Part shown: piece after piece, positions 31,093 through 41,056 of the stretch
Layout: every line of letters starts with the position of its first letter
Position numbering within the stretch: the first letter of the stretch is position 1
From: Candidatus Rokuibacteriota bacterium
GTDB lineage: Bacteria > Methylomirabilota > Methylomirabilia > Rokubacteriales > CSP1-6
Assembly (NCBI GenBank): GCA_016179875.1
Contig: JACPCH010000022.1
Coordinates: forward strand, 1-43,130
Length of the DNA stretch: 43,130 nt
Reading direction: 5' to 3'
Notes under the pieces: model-generated
Databases searched by the model: none
Told to the model about the DNA's origin: nothing
The model's input: only the letters and a program-made list of their open reading frames with translations
Program-made: the position numbers and the translations under genes

Positions 31093-31971
31093 TCAGTCCT
31101 TGTCCCCCTGGATGCGGTTGCGCAGGGCCGGGTAGCCCTCGATCTGCACCTCGACCACGTCGCCCTCCTTCAGGAACTCCGGCGGCTCCTTGATGATCCC
31201 GATGCCGAGGGACGTGCCGGTGGTGATCACGTCGCCCGGGTGGAGCGTGATGCGGGCGGTGATGTACTCGATGACCTCGGCGACGGTATGGACCATGTCG
31301 CTCGTCGGGAACCGCTGCTTCTCGACGCCGTTGACGCGGCAGAGCAGCGTGAGCTTCTGCGGGTCGGGGATGAGCCGCGCCGGGATCAGCGTCGGCCCCA
31401 TCGGGCCGAAGGTATCGGCGGCCTTGAGCGGGATGATGATCGAGCCCGACTCCGGCGGGCGCGGGACGACCTTCGCGGTGTAGTCGTTGCAGGCCGTGTA
31501 GCCGCCGACGTAGGCGAGCGCGTCACGGGCCCGCACCCGCCGGGCCGTGCGCCCGATCACGACGCCGAGCTCGGCCTCGAAGTCGATCTTGTCGACGACC
31601 TTCGGCACCAGGATCGGGTGGTCGTGGCCGACCGCGCAGCCCGGCAGCTTGGCGAAGAGCTCGGGATGCTTGTTGAAGGCCAGGCCCTCGTGGGTGGCCA
31701 GCGCCCGGTAGTTGTAGCCGAGCCCGAGGAACACCTGCGGGGTCGTCGGCGCGAGGAACTGCACCCGGTCGGCGGGGACGCCGCGCCGGGCGCGGATCGC
31801 CCGCTTGGCGAAGGCCTCCGCCTTCTTCAGCGCCGGCTCGCCGCCGGCCAGGAGCGTGGCGACGTCGGCGAAGCGCTTGTCCTGCGAGGTCGGGAGCGCG
31901 ACCACCATGCCGTCGATCCAGGCGGCCGCGGCGGGTTTGCCGGACTTGCTGCGGATGCGCGCGAGCTGCAT
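31093..31971 (-). CDS. Fumarylacetoacetate hydrolase (FAH) family protein
   Basis: A 292-aa member of the FAH superfamily, which cleaves or hydrates 2-oxo acids such as acylpyruvates or homoprotocatechuate intermediates at a divalent metal. The metal ligands are visible in KIDFEAELGVVIG (Glu-x-Glu) and TACNDYTAK (Asp). The C-terminal HPGDVITTGTSLGIG keeps the general family shape, although the usual GTPxGVG reads GTSLGIG. The protein starts at ATG 31971, divergent from ridA, and heads the minus-strand ABC operon, suggesting that it degrades the transported compound. The exact substrate is unknown. Confidence 0.9.
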   Translation of the reverse strand: MQLARIRSKSGKPAAAAWIDGMVVALPTSQDKRFADVATLLAGGEPALKKAEAFAKRAIRARRGVPADRVQFLAPTTPQVFLGLGYNYRALATHEGLAFNKHPELFAKLPGCAVGHDHPILVPKVVDKIDFEAELGVVIGRTARRVRARDALAYVGGYTACNDYTAKVVPRPPESGSIIIPLKAADTFGPMGPTLIPARLIPDPQKLTLLCRVNGVEKQRFPTSDMVHTVAEVIEYITARITLHPGDVITTGTSLGIGIIKEPPEFLKEGDVVEVQIEGYPALRNRIQGDKD

Positions 31972-32083
31972 CGGTGTCTCCCTGCGTGTCGGTACGCTGC
32001 GGGGTTAACGGCAGTCCTTGCGCGAGATCACGACGACGAGGTGCTCCGGGGTCGTGGAGCGCACGGCGCGCTTATCATACGGG

Positions 32084-32112
32084 TTGACACGACGACCGGA
32101 CAACCGGATAAG
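32084..32112 (+). promoter_or_regulatory. Promoter of the second RidA gene
   Basis: TTGACA (32084-32089) and GATAAG (32107-32112) with a 17-nt spacer lie about 30 nt upstream of the ATG at 32144. The interval between -35 and -10 contains CCGGACAACCGG, a partly symmetric sequence that could bind a regulator, but this is speculative. Confidence 0.6.
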
Positions 32113-32143
32113 TGGTCAAGCTCACCGCCCTCAGGAGGACGCG

Positions 32144-32530
32144 ATGCCGAAGATCGTCGTGAAGGACAACCGGGACCTCCCGCCGCCCTCGGCGCCCTAC
32201 GCCCAGGTCGTGCGCAGCGGCAATCTCGTGTTCATGTCGGGCGCCGTGGGCAAGGACAGGCACGGGCACGTCGTGAAGGGCGACATCCAGGCCCAGTTCC
32301 GGCAGCTCCTGGAGAACACGCGCGTGGCGCTCGCGGCGGTGGGCGCCACGCCCGAGCAGGTGGTGCGCGTGACGCTCTACCTGATCGACATGCGGCACAA
32401 GGCGCTGCTCGACACGATGCGCGAGGAGTTCTTCGGCCCGGGCTGGCCGGCCGCGACGGCGCTCGGCGTCACGGCGCTCGCCGGCCCCGACTACCTCGTG
32501 GAGATGGACGCGATCGCCGTCGTGGAGTGA
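32144..32530 (+). CDS. RidA-like protein lacking the substrate-binding Arg
   Basis: A 128-aa Rid-superfamily protein starting at ATG 32144 behind TCAGGAGGA; the track's extension to 32018 is promoter sequence. The fold is clear (VRSGNLVFMSGAVGKD, the TRVALAAVGATPEQVVRVTL segment, YLIDMRHKALLDT, DYLVEMDAIAV). At the position where the imine deaminases have Arg (PARTT in the first RidA of this window) it has Ala104 (WPAATALGV), so it should lack classical RidA deaminase activity and resembles the Arg-less Rid subfamilies. It is divergent from the FAH/ABC operon, which it may accompany functionally. Confidence 0.88.
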   Translation: MPKIVVKDNRDLPPPSAPYAQVVRSGNLVFMSGAVGKDRHGHVVKGDIQAQFRQLLENTRVALAAVGATPEQVVRVTLYLIDMRHKALLDTMREEFFGPGWPAATALGVTALAGPDYLVEMDAIAVVE

Positions 32531-32621
32531 GGCTCGCCCCCCGGCCCGCGGGCGCTCAGAGCCCGTGAACGAATCGCATCGTCGAGGGGCGCCACGGCGG
32601 CGCCGGGGCGCCCCGAGCGCC

Positions 32622-32651
32622 GGGGGGCTTGGGGGGCGCCCGGAGCCCCCC
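32622..32651. terminator. Stable hairpin between convergent ridA and crotonase genes
   Basis: GGGGGGCT (32622-32629) pairs with AGCCCCCC (32644-32651) within an extremely GC-rich 100-bp gap that also holds smaller GGGGCGCC-type inverted repeats. There is no T tract on either strand. Its position between two gene ends suggests a bidirectional, possibly factor-dependent terminator. Confidence 0.45.
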
Positions 32652-32657
32652 ATGGAC

Positions 32658-33428
32658 TCAGAACGCGCCGTGGCGCCCGGCGCCGGCGGCGAAGCGCCGC
32701 GCGCCCTCGACGCTCTCGCCGGTGGCGACGGACGCCATCCCGAGCGCGTGCTCGCGCCTGAGGGCTACGCGCCGCGGTGTGCCGAGTGACGCGTACGCCG
32801 ACCGCCGGTCGCTCCGGACGCAGTGCGGCGGGAAGCTCGCGATCGTCAGCGCGAGCGCTTCGGCCTCCGCGCGGGCCGCGCCGCGCGGGACGACGCGGGT
32901 CGCCAGGCCGATCCGCTCCGCCTCGCGCGCGTCCACCGGGCGGCCCGTCAGGATGAGATCGAGCGCGCGGCCGAACCCGACGAGCGCCGGCAGGCGCACC
33001 GTGCCGCCGTCGATCAGCGGCACGCCCCACCGGCGGTTGAAGACGCCCATGACGGCGTCCTCCTCCACGACGCGGAGGTCGCACCACAGCGCCAGCTCGA
33101 AGCCGCCGGCGACGGCGTGGCCGGCCACCGCGGCGACGACCGGCTTCGACAGCGCCAGGCGCGTGGGCCCCATCGGGCCCTCGCCGTAGGCGCGCGGGAT
33201 CTTCCGCGCCCCGGCGGCCAGCGCCGTGAGATCGAACCCGGCGCAGAAGGTGCCGTGGGCGCCCCAGAGCACGGCGACGCGCGCGCCGCGATCCCGGTCG
33301 AACGCGCGGAAGGCGGCGCGCAGCGCCGCGGCCGTCGCCGGGTCCACCGCGTTTCGCCGCGCGGGACGGTCGAGGATGATCGTCGTCACCGGGCCGTTCG
33401 ACTCGCTCCGCACGCTCGGGCGCTCCAT
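32658..33428 (-). CDS. Enoyl-CoA hydratase/isomerase (crotonase) family protein
   Basis: A 256-aa crotonase-fold protein, starting at ATG 33428 (MERPSVRSES). The giant 1090-aa track frame runs through antisense sequence of rny and is not real. The oxyanion-hole segments are HGTFCAGFDLTALA and AVAGGFELALWCDLRV. The first catalytic Glu of hydratases (GGFELA) is kept. The second, normally in xPE, is replaced in VFNRRWGVPLIDGG by Arg, so it may not be a true enoyl-CoA hydratase and could be an isomerase or another crotonase. It is a monocistronic minus-strand gene. Confidence 0.9.
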   Translation of the reverse strand: MERPSVRSESNGPVTTIILDRPARRNAVDPATAAALRAAFRAFDRDRGARVAVLWGAHGTFCAGFDLTALAAGARKIPRAYGEGPMGPTRLALSKPVVAAVAGHAVAGGFELALWCDLRVVEEDAVMGVFNRRWGVPLIDGGTVRLPALVGFGRALDLILTGRPVDAREAERIGLATRVVPRGAARAEAEALALTIASFPPHCVRSDRRSAYASLGTPRRVALRREHALGMASVATGESVEGARRFAAGAGRHGAF

Positions 33429-33471
33429 GGCTTGCGTCCTCCCCGCCCGCCATGGTACACAAGCAGCGTCC

Positions 33472-33635
33472 CTGCGCTGTGCGTGATGCCGGGGGAAGGT
33501 TTCAACCTCGTTGTCACAACGGGAGCCGTCGTAGAGGGTGGTGTGCAAGCCCCTCTCGAAGGGGAAGCCTGAAGCCCTCGGGATCACGGCGCCCACCTGG
33601 CCTACCAGGTTCGAAACACCGTCGGCACACGGCAG
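33472..33635 (+). ncRNA. ssrS: 6S RNA (candidate)
   Basis: A 164-nt region that folds in the 6S pattern. The closing stem is CTGCGCTGTGC-type sequence with CACACGGCAG. A large central bubble has its 3' side carrying the small hairpin CACCTGG-CCTA-CCAGGTTCGAA, close to the CACCTTGAACCAAGGGTTCA of E. coli 6S. The long terminal arm has paired GCCGT/ACGGC and GAGGG/CCCTC, and an apical CCCCTCTCGAAGGGGAAGCCT, like the E. coli CCGAGAAGCCT region. 6S RNA mimics open promoter DNA and sequesters the housekeeping RNA polymerase. It lies between the divergent crotonase gene and rny. The call is from motif memory. Confidence 0.75.
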
Positions 33636-33644
33636 AGGTGGGGA

Positions 33645-33653
33645 TGCTATACT
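33645..33653 (+). promoter_or_regulatory. Extended -10 promoter of rny
   Basis: TGCTATACT is an extended -10 (TGn then TATACT), ending 6 nt before the rny ATG. The resulting mRNA would begin at the start codon. No Shine-Dalgarno sequence is present, which agrees with leaderless translation. Confidence 0.6.
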
Positions 33654-33659
33654 CCTGCC

Positions 33660-35219
33660 ATGCAAGGCATTTGGCTCATTCTCGACTCTTTCATCGCCGT
33701 CCTTGCCCTGGTCGTCGGATTCTTCCTCCACAAGATCTTCAGCGATCGCAAGATCGGCGAGGCCACCACCCGCGCCGAGCGCATCGTCCAGGACGCCGAG
33801 CGCGAGGCCGCCAACCGAACGAAGCAGGCGGACCTCGCGGCCCAGGAGGCGTCGCTCAAGGCCCGCACCGCCTTCGAGGAGGGCGCGCGCCGCCGCCAGC
33901 GCGAGATCGAGCAGATCGAGCAGCGCGTGCTCGCGAAGGAGGAGGAGCTCGCGCGCAAGCTCGAGCAGATGGAGCGCCGCCTCAACGAGATCGGCGCGAA
34001 GGAGCGCGAGGTCGCCGGGCGCGAGAAGACCGTCGCCGAGCAGGAGGGCCGGCTCGCGCTGGCGCTCGAGGAGCAGCGGCGGAAGCTCGAGACGATCGCC
34101 GGCCTCACCGCCGAGGAGGCCAAGCGCCAGCTCCTCGGGCAGATGGAGGCGGAGGCCCGGCGCGAGGCGCAGCTGGTCGCGATGCGGCTCGAGGAGGAGG
34201 CGCGCGAGACCGCCGACGTGAAGGCCCGCGAGGTCCTGGCCACGACCATCCAGCGGCTGGCGCCGGACTACACGGTGGAGACTTCGGTTTCGGTCGTGGA
34301 CCTGCCCTCCGACGACATGAAGGGCCGCATCATCGGCCGCGAGGGGCGCAACATCCGCGCGCTCGAGCTGCACACGGGCGTGGACCTCATCGTGGACGAC
34401 ACGCCCGAGACGGTGCTGATCTCCGCCTACGACCCCTACCGCCGCGAGATCGCGCGCCGCGCGCTCCAGGTCCTGATCGCCGACGGCCGCATCCACCCGG
34501 CGCGCATCGAGGAGGTCGTCGAGAAGGTCAAGAAGGAGATGGAGCAGCACCTCAAGGAGGAAGGCGACAAGGCCTGCTTCGAGGTCGGGGTCCACGGGCT
34601 GCATCCGGAGCTGGTGAAGCTGGTCGGGCGCCTGAAGTTCCGGACCTCGTACGGGCAGAACTGCCTGCAGCACTCCAAGGAGGTGGCGTGGCTCGCCGGC
34701 ATGATGGCGGCCGAGATCAAGGCCGACTCGAAGCTCGCCAAGCGCATGGGCCTCCTGCATGACATCGGCAAGGCGCTCACCCACGAGCAGGAGGGGAGCC
34801 ACCCGGAGCTGAGTCTCCAGGTGCTGACGAAGTACAACGAGCCGCCCTCGGTCATCAACGCCGCGCTCTGCGGCCACGAGAACGTGGAGCCGGAGACCAT
34901 CGAGGCCGTGCTGGTGGAGGCCGCCGACGGCATCTCGGCGGCGCGCCCGGGCGCGCGCCGCGACGTCCTCGAGTCCTACATCAAGCGGCTCGCGAAGCTC
35001 GAGGAGATCGCGATGTCCTACAAGGGCGTCGAGATGTGCTACGCGATCCAGGCCGGCCGCGAGCTGCGCGTGATGACCAAGGCCGACGTCCTCTCGGACT
35101 TCGACGCGCACCAGCTCGCCAAGGACATCTCCAAGCGCATCGAGGCCGAGATGCAGTACCCCGGGCACATCAAGGTCGTGGTCATCCGCGAGACGCGCGC
35201 CGTCGAAGTGGCGAAGTAG
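33660..35219 (+). CDS. rny: Ribonuclease Y
   Basis: Membrane-anchored endoribonuclease that initiates mRNA decay, 519 aa. The N-terminal transmembrane anchor (LILDSFIAVLALVVGFFLH) is followed by a roughly 180-residue charged coiled coil, a KH RNA-binding domain (MKGRIIGREGRNIRALE), and the HD phosphodiesterase domain with its His-Asp pair in LLHDIGKALTHE plus upstream HSKEVAWLAG. All catalytic residues are present. It heads a long plus-strand run with ymdB, the same pairing seen in many Gram-positives, and its promoter abuts the 6S RNA gene. Confidence 0.96.
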   Translation: MQGIWLILDSFIAVLALVVGFFLHKIFSDRKIGEATTRAERIVQDAEREAANRTKQADLAAQEASLKARTAFEEGARRRQREIEQIEQRVLAKEEELARKLEQMERRLNEIGAKEREVAGREKTVAEQEGRLALALEEQRRKLETIAGLTAEEAKRQLLGQMEAEARREAQLVAMRLEEEARETADVKAREVLATTIQRLAPDYTVETSVSVVDLPSDDMKGRIIGREGRNIRALELHTGVDLIVDDTPETVLISAYDPYRREIARRALQVLIADGRIHPARIEEVVEKVKKEMEQHLKEEGDKACFEVGVHGLHPELVKLVGRLKFRTSYGQNCLQHSKEVAWLAGMMAAEIKADSKLAKRMGLLHDIGKALTHEQEGSHPELSLQVLTKYNEPPSVINAALCGHENVEPETIEAVLVEAADGISAARPGARRDVLESYIKRLAKLEEIAMSYKGVEMCYAIQAGRELRVMTKADVLSDFDAHQLAKDISKRIEAEMQYPGHIKVVVIRETRAVEVAK

Positions 35220-35225
35220 GCGGGC

Positions 35226-36002
35226 ATGAACATCCTCATGGTCGGCGACGTCTTCGGCGAGCCGGGCCGCGCGGCGCTGGCCCGGCTCCTGCCGCGCCTG
35301 CGCCAGGAGCACGCGATCGACTTCTGCGTCGTCAACGTCGAGAACGCGGCCGGCGGCTTCGGCGTGACGCCCCCGATGGCGCGGCTGTTCCTCGAGCAGG
35401 GCGCCGACGTGATGACGTCCGGCAACCACGTCTGGGACAAGAAGGAGATCGTCGAGTACATCGCGAAGGAGAACCTCCTCCTGCGGCCCGCGAACTTCCC
35501 GGCGGGGACGCCCGGCGCCGGGTCCATCACCGTCAAGTGCGGCCCCCACAAGATCGCGGTGCTGAATCTGATGGGGCGCGTGTTCATGCTCCCGATCGAC
35601 TGCCCGTTCCAGAAGGCCGACGAGGTCGTGCCCGAGCTCCGCAAGGACACGCCGATCGTCCTGGTGGACATGCACTGCGAGGCGACGTCCGAATCGCAGG
35701 CGATGGGCTGGTACCTCGACGGGCGGGTGAGCGCCGTCGTCGGCACCCACCGGCACGTCCAGACCGCCGACGAGCGCGTCCTGCCGGGCGGCACCGCCTA
35801 CATCACCGACCTCGGGATGACGGGCCCGACGGAGGGCGTGATCGGCGTCGACCGCCATCTCATCTTGCAGAAGTTCCTCTCGCAGATGCCGGTGCGCTTC
35901 GAGCCGGCCAAGGGGCCGGCCGCGCTCCACGGCGTCGTGATCGTCGTGGATCCCGACACCGGCCGCGCCTCGGACATTCGCCGGCTCCGCGTCCCGGCTT
36001 GA
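35226..36002 (+). CDS. ymdB: YmdB-family metallophosphoesterase (2',3'-cAMP phosphodiesterase-like)
   Basis: A 258-aa calcineurin-like phosphoesterase of the TIGR00282/YmdB family, which hydrolyses cyclic nucleotides and in Bacillus influences RNA levels together with RNase Y. Metal-binding motifs are GDVFGEPGR, NVENAAGGFG, TSGNHVWDKKEI, VDMHCEATSES and GTHRHVQTAD. It starts at ATG 35226, 6 nt after rny, and its stop overlaps the TTG start of folD. Confidence 0.93.
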   Translation: MNILMVGDVFGEPGRAALARLLPRLRQEHAIDFCVVNVENAAGGFGVTPPMARLFLEQGADVMTSGNHVWDKKEIVEYIAKENLLLRPANFPAGTPGAGSITVKCGPHKIAVLNLMGRVFMLPIDCPFQKADEVVPELRKDTPIVLVDMHCEATSESQAMGWYLDGRVSAVVGTHRHVQTADERVLPGGTAYITDLGMTGPTEGVIGVDRHLILQKFLSQMPVRFEPAKGPAALHGVVIVVDPDTGRASDIRRLRVPA

Positions 36003-36850
36003 TCCTCGACGGCAGACTCGTCGCCCAGAAGGTCCTGGACGAGGTGCGCGCGGGCGTCGGGCGCCTGCGCGAGCGCACCGGCGTCACGCCGGCGCTGGCG
36101 GTCGTCCTGGTCGGCGACTTCGCGCCGTCGAAGATCTACGTCGCGAACAAGAAGAAGGCCGCCGACGCGGTCGGCATCGCCACGCGCGACTTCCTCCACC
36201 CGGCGGGGCTCACCCAGCCCGAGCTGGTCCGGCTCTTGGAAGGGCTCAACGCCGAGGACGATGTCCACGGCATCCTGCTCCAGCTCCCGTTGACCGCGGG
36301 CTGCGACGAGGACGCGGCGATCCGCGCGATCGCGCCGGAGAAGGACGTGGACGGGCTCCATCCCGCGAACCTCGGCCAGCTCCTGGCCGGCGCGCCGACG
36401 GTCGTGCCGTGCACGCCCGCCGGCTGCCTGGCGATTCTCGACCACTACGGCTGCGAGCTGAAGGGCGCGGAGGCGGTCGTGATCGGCCGCTCGCGCCTCG
36501 TCGGCAAGCCGCTGGCCCAGCTCCTGCTCGCGCGCCACGCGACGGTGACGATGTGCCACACGCGCACGCGCGACCTCGCCGCGCACGCGCGGCGCGCCGA
36601 CGTGCTCTGCGTCGCGGCGGGCCACCCGCGCACCGTCACGGGCGACATGGTGAAGGAGGGCGCGTGGGTGGTGGACGTCGGGACCAACCGGCTCGAGACG
36701 GGCAAGCTCGTGGGCGACGTGGAGTTCGAGGCGGCGGCGCGGCGCGCCCGCGCGATCACGCCGGTGCCGGGCGGGGTCGGCCCGATGACGGTCGCCATGC
36801 TGTTGAAGAACACGCTCGCCGCCGCCGAGCGCCAGCTCGCCGCCCGATGA
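35999..36850 (+). CDS. folD: Bifunctional methylenetetrahydrofolate dehydrogenase/cyclohydrolase FolD
   Basis: Interconverts 5,10-methylene-, methenyl- and 10-formyl-tetrahydrofolate with NADP. The TTG at 35999 overlaps the ymdB stop (TTGA) and gives 283 aa beginning MILDGRLVAQKVL; the track's long upstream extension is out-of-frame rny. Catalytic Lys and Tyr lie in SKIYVANKKKAADAVGI, the QLPL motif and PCTPAG follow, the dinucleotide site is VVIGRSRLVGKPLAQLL, and the end has PVPGGVGPMTVAMLL. Length is standard. It is followed by the structured element and xseA. Confidence 0.95.
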   Translation: MILDGRLVAQKVLDEVRAGVGRLRERTGVTPALAVVLVGDFAPSKIYVANKKKAADAVGIATRDFLHPAGLTQPELVRLLEGLNAEDDVHGILLQLPLTAGCDEDAAIRAIAPEKDVDGLHPANLGQLLAGAPTVVPCTPAGCLAILDHYGCELKGAEAVVIGRSRLVGKPLAQLLLARHATVTMCHTRTRDLAAHARRADVLCVAAGHPRTVTGDMVKEGAWVVDVGTNRLETGKLVGDVEFEAAARRARAITPVPGGVGPMTVAMLLKNTLAAAERQLAAR

Positions 36851-36866
36851 GTGCCGCGCGACCGCG

Positions 36867-37053
36867 GCCGGCAGGGCCTGTCGGGGTCGCGCCCCCTCCC
36901 GTCCTCGCGGTCGGTGTCGATAGTTTCGGTATGCGTCGTGCGGCCCGTCGCACGCGGTCGCGAGGCGCGCCGGTGTCGCTCCGGGCGTCCGGGGGCGCTC
37001 CCCCGCCACCCGCCGGCCTCGGCGTGCGCACAAGCATGACAGGCCCTGCCGGC
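36867..37053 (+). repeat. 187-nt structured intergenic element closed by a 16-bp perfect inverted repeat
   Basis: The only sizeable gap (226 nt) in the rny-to-glycosyltransferase run. GCCGGCAGGGCCTGTC (36867-36882) pairs exactly with GACAGGCCCTGCCGGC (37038-37053). Inside lie CCTCGCG (36903-36909) with CGCGAGG (36959-36965), CGTGCG (36937-36942) with CGCACG (36949-36954), and CGGGGG (36990-36995) with CCCCCG (37000-37005). The small antisense ORFs here have no homology I recognise. It could be a structured RNA or 5' leader of xseA, or a MITE-like element with terminal inverted repeats. No target duplication is obvious. Confidence 0.6.
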
Positions 37054-37076
37054 GGCGGCGCGCGAGGACACGCGGC

Positions 37077-38366
37077 GTGACGAGCGACCGCGCGGTCTTG
37101 AGCGTGACGGAGCTGACGCAGCGGCTGCGCGCCGTGCTCGAGGAGCGGTTCCCCGCGGTCTGGGTCGAGGGCGAGATCTCGAACTTCCGCCTCTACGGCT
37201 CGGGCCACGCCTACTTCACGCTGAAGGACGCCGACGCCCAGCTCCGCGCCGTGCTCTTCCGGAACCGCGCGCGGCGTCTCAAGTTCGAGCCGGCCGACGG
37301 CCTGTCGGTGATGGCGTTCGGCAGCGTGGAGGTCTACGCCCAGCGCGGCGAGTACCAGCTCGTCGTCGAGCTGCTCGAGCCCAAGGGGCTCGGCGCGCTG
37401 CAGCTGGCCTTCGAGCAGCTCAAGGCGCGGCTCGAGGCCGAGGGGCTGTTCGACGCGGGCCGCAAGCGCGCGCTGCCGCGATTCCCGCGGAAGATCGGCA
37501 TCGTCACGTCGCCGAGCGGCGCCGCGCTGCGCGATATTCTTCGCGTGATCGGGCGGCGCTTCGGCGACCTCCACATCGTCATCGCCGGCTGCCGGGTGCA
37601 GGGCGACGGCGCCGCCGCCGAGATCGCCCAGGCCATCCGCGACCTCGACGCGCTCGGCGACGTGGACGTCGTCATCGTGGGGCGGGGCGGCGGCTCGCTC
37701 GAGGACCTGTGGGCGTTCAACGAGGAGGTCGTGGCGCGCGCCATCGCCGCCTCGACGGCGCCGGTGGTGTCGGCGGTGGGCCACGAGGTGGACTTCACCA
37801 TCGCCGACTTCGTCGCCGACCTGCGCGCGCCCACGCCGTCGGCGGCCGCCGAGCTGGTCGTTCGCGAGAAGCAGGCGGTCGTGGACACGCTGGCCGACCT
37901 GCGGCAGCGCCTGGGCCGCGCGATGACGAGGCCGCTCAGGGACCTCGAGCGCCGCGTGGACGACGTGGTCGCCCGGCTCCGCCGGGGCGGGCGCGGCGAG
38001 CTGGCGCGCGCGGAGCACCGGCTCCAGCTCGTGGCCGCCGGGCTCCGGTCGGCGAGCCCGTTCGCGCGGGTGGAGAACGGCCGCCACCGGCTCGACCGCG
38101 TGCAGGCGCGCATGCGCGCCGAGCTCCGCCACGCGGCGGTGGGCGCGCGGCACCGCCTCGCGGCCGCGGTGGGGCGGCTCGACTCGCTCTCGCCGCTGGC
38201 CGTGCTCGGCCGCGGCTACAGCCTGACGCTGGCGGACGCCCGCCGCATCGTGCGAAGCTGGCGCGACGTGCGGCCGGGCGATCCGGTGCGCGTGCTCCTG
38301 CACGAGGGGAGTCTCGACTGCCGCGTGGACGCGACGAGGGAGCAGGATGACCGACCTCACGTTTGA
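37077..38366 (+). CDS. xseA: Exodeoxyribonuclease VII large subunit
   Basis: Large subunit of the single-strand-specific ExoVII, 429 aa. It has an N-terminal OB fold (WVEGEISNFRLYGSGHAYFTLKD-type motif), the catalytic region (PRFPRKIGIVTSPSGAALRDIL, VDVVIVGRGGGSLEDLWAFN, VVSAVGHEVDFTIADFVADLRAPTPSAAAEL), a long coiled-coil and the C-terminal LAVLGRGYSLTL motif. The GTG at 37077 is chosen as start, since VTELTQRLRAVLE is the canonical N-terminus. It overlaps xseB by 20 nt. Confidence 0.95.
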   Translation: MTSDRAVLSVTELTQRLRAVLEERFPAVWVEGEISNFRLYGSGHAYFTLKDADAQLRAVLFRNRARRLKFEPADGLSVMAFGSVEVYAQRGEYQLVVELLEPKGLGALQLAFEQLKARLEAEGLFDAGRKRALPRFPRKIGIVTSPSGAALRDILRVIGRRFGDLHIVIAGCRVQGDGAAAEIAQAIRDLDALGDVDVVIVGRGGGSLEDLWAFNEEVVARAIAASTAPVVSAVGHEVDFTIADFVADLRAPTPSAAAELVVREKQAVVDTLADLRQRLGRAMTRPLRDLERRVDDVVARLRRGGRGELARAEHRLQLVAAGLRSASPFARVENGRHRLDRVQARMRAELRHAAVGARHRLAAAVGRLDSLSPLAVLGRGYSLTLADARRIVRSWRDVRPGDPVRVLLHEGSLDCRVDATREQDDRPHV

Positions 38367-38582
38367 GGACTCGCTGGCGCGGCTCGAGCAGATCGTGGGC
38401 CAGCTCGAGGCCGGCAACCTCCCGCTGGAGGAATCGCTCAAGGTGTTCGAGGAGGGCGTGGCCCTCGCGCGCCACTGCGCGAAGTACCTCGAGGAGGCCG
38501 AGCGGCGGATCGAGCTGCTCACGAAGGACGAGGCCGGCGCGCCGGGCACCAAGCCCTTCGCGTGGGAGCCGGACGGCGAGGC

Positions 38583-38586
<4 letters not shown>
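38347..38586 (+). CDS. xseB: Exodeoxyribonuclease VII small subunit
   Basis: A 79-aa helical protein that coats the XseA coiled coil. FEDSLARLEQIVGQLEAGNL followed by PLEESLKVFEEGVAL and AEERIE-like residues are diagnostic. It overlaps xseA (20 nt) and ispA (4 nt), the common xseA-xseB-ispA arrangement. Confidence 0.95.
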
Positions 38587-41054
<2,468 letters not shown>

Positions 41055-41056
41055 CG

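Noticed and set aside
32658-35930. 1090-aa minus-strand ORF
   Set aside because: Only its last 256 residues (the crotonase) are real. The rest is antisense of rny and ymdB, with the Leu/Arg/Asp-rich composition typical of GC-rich shadow frames.
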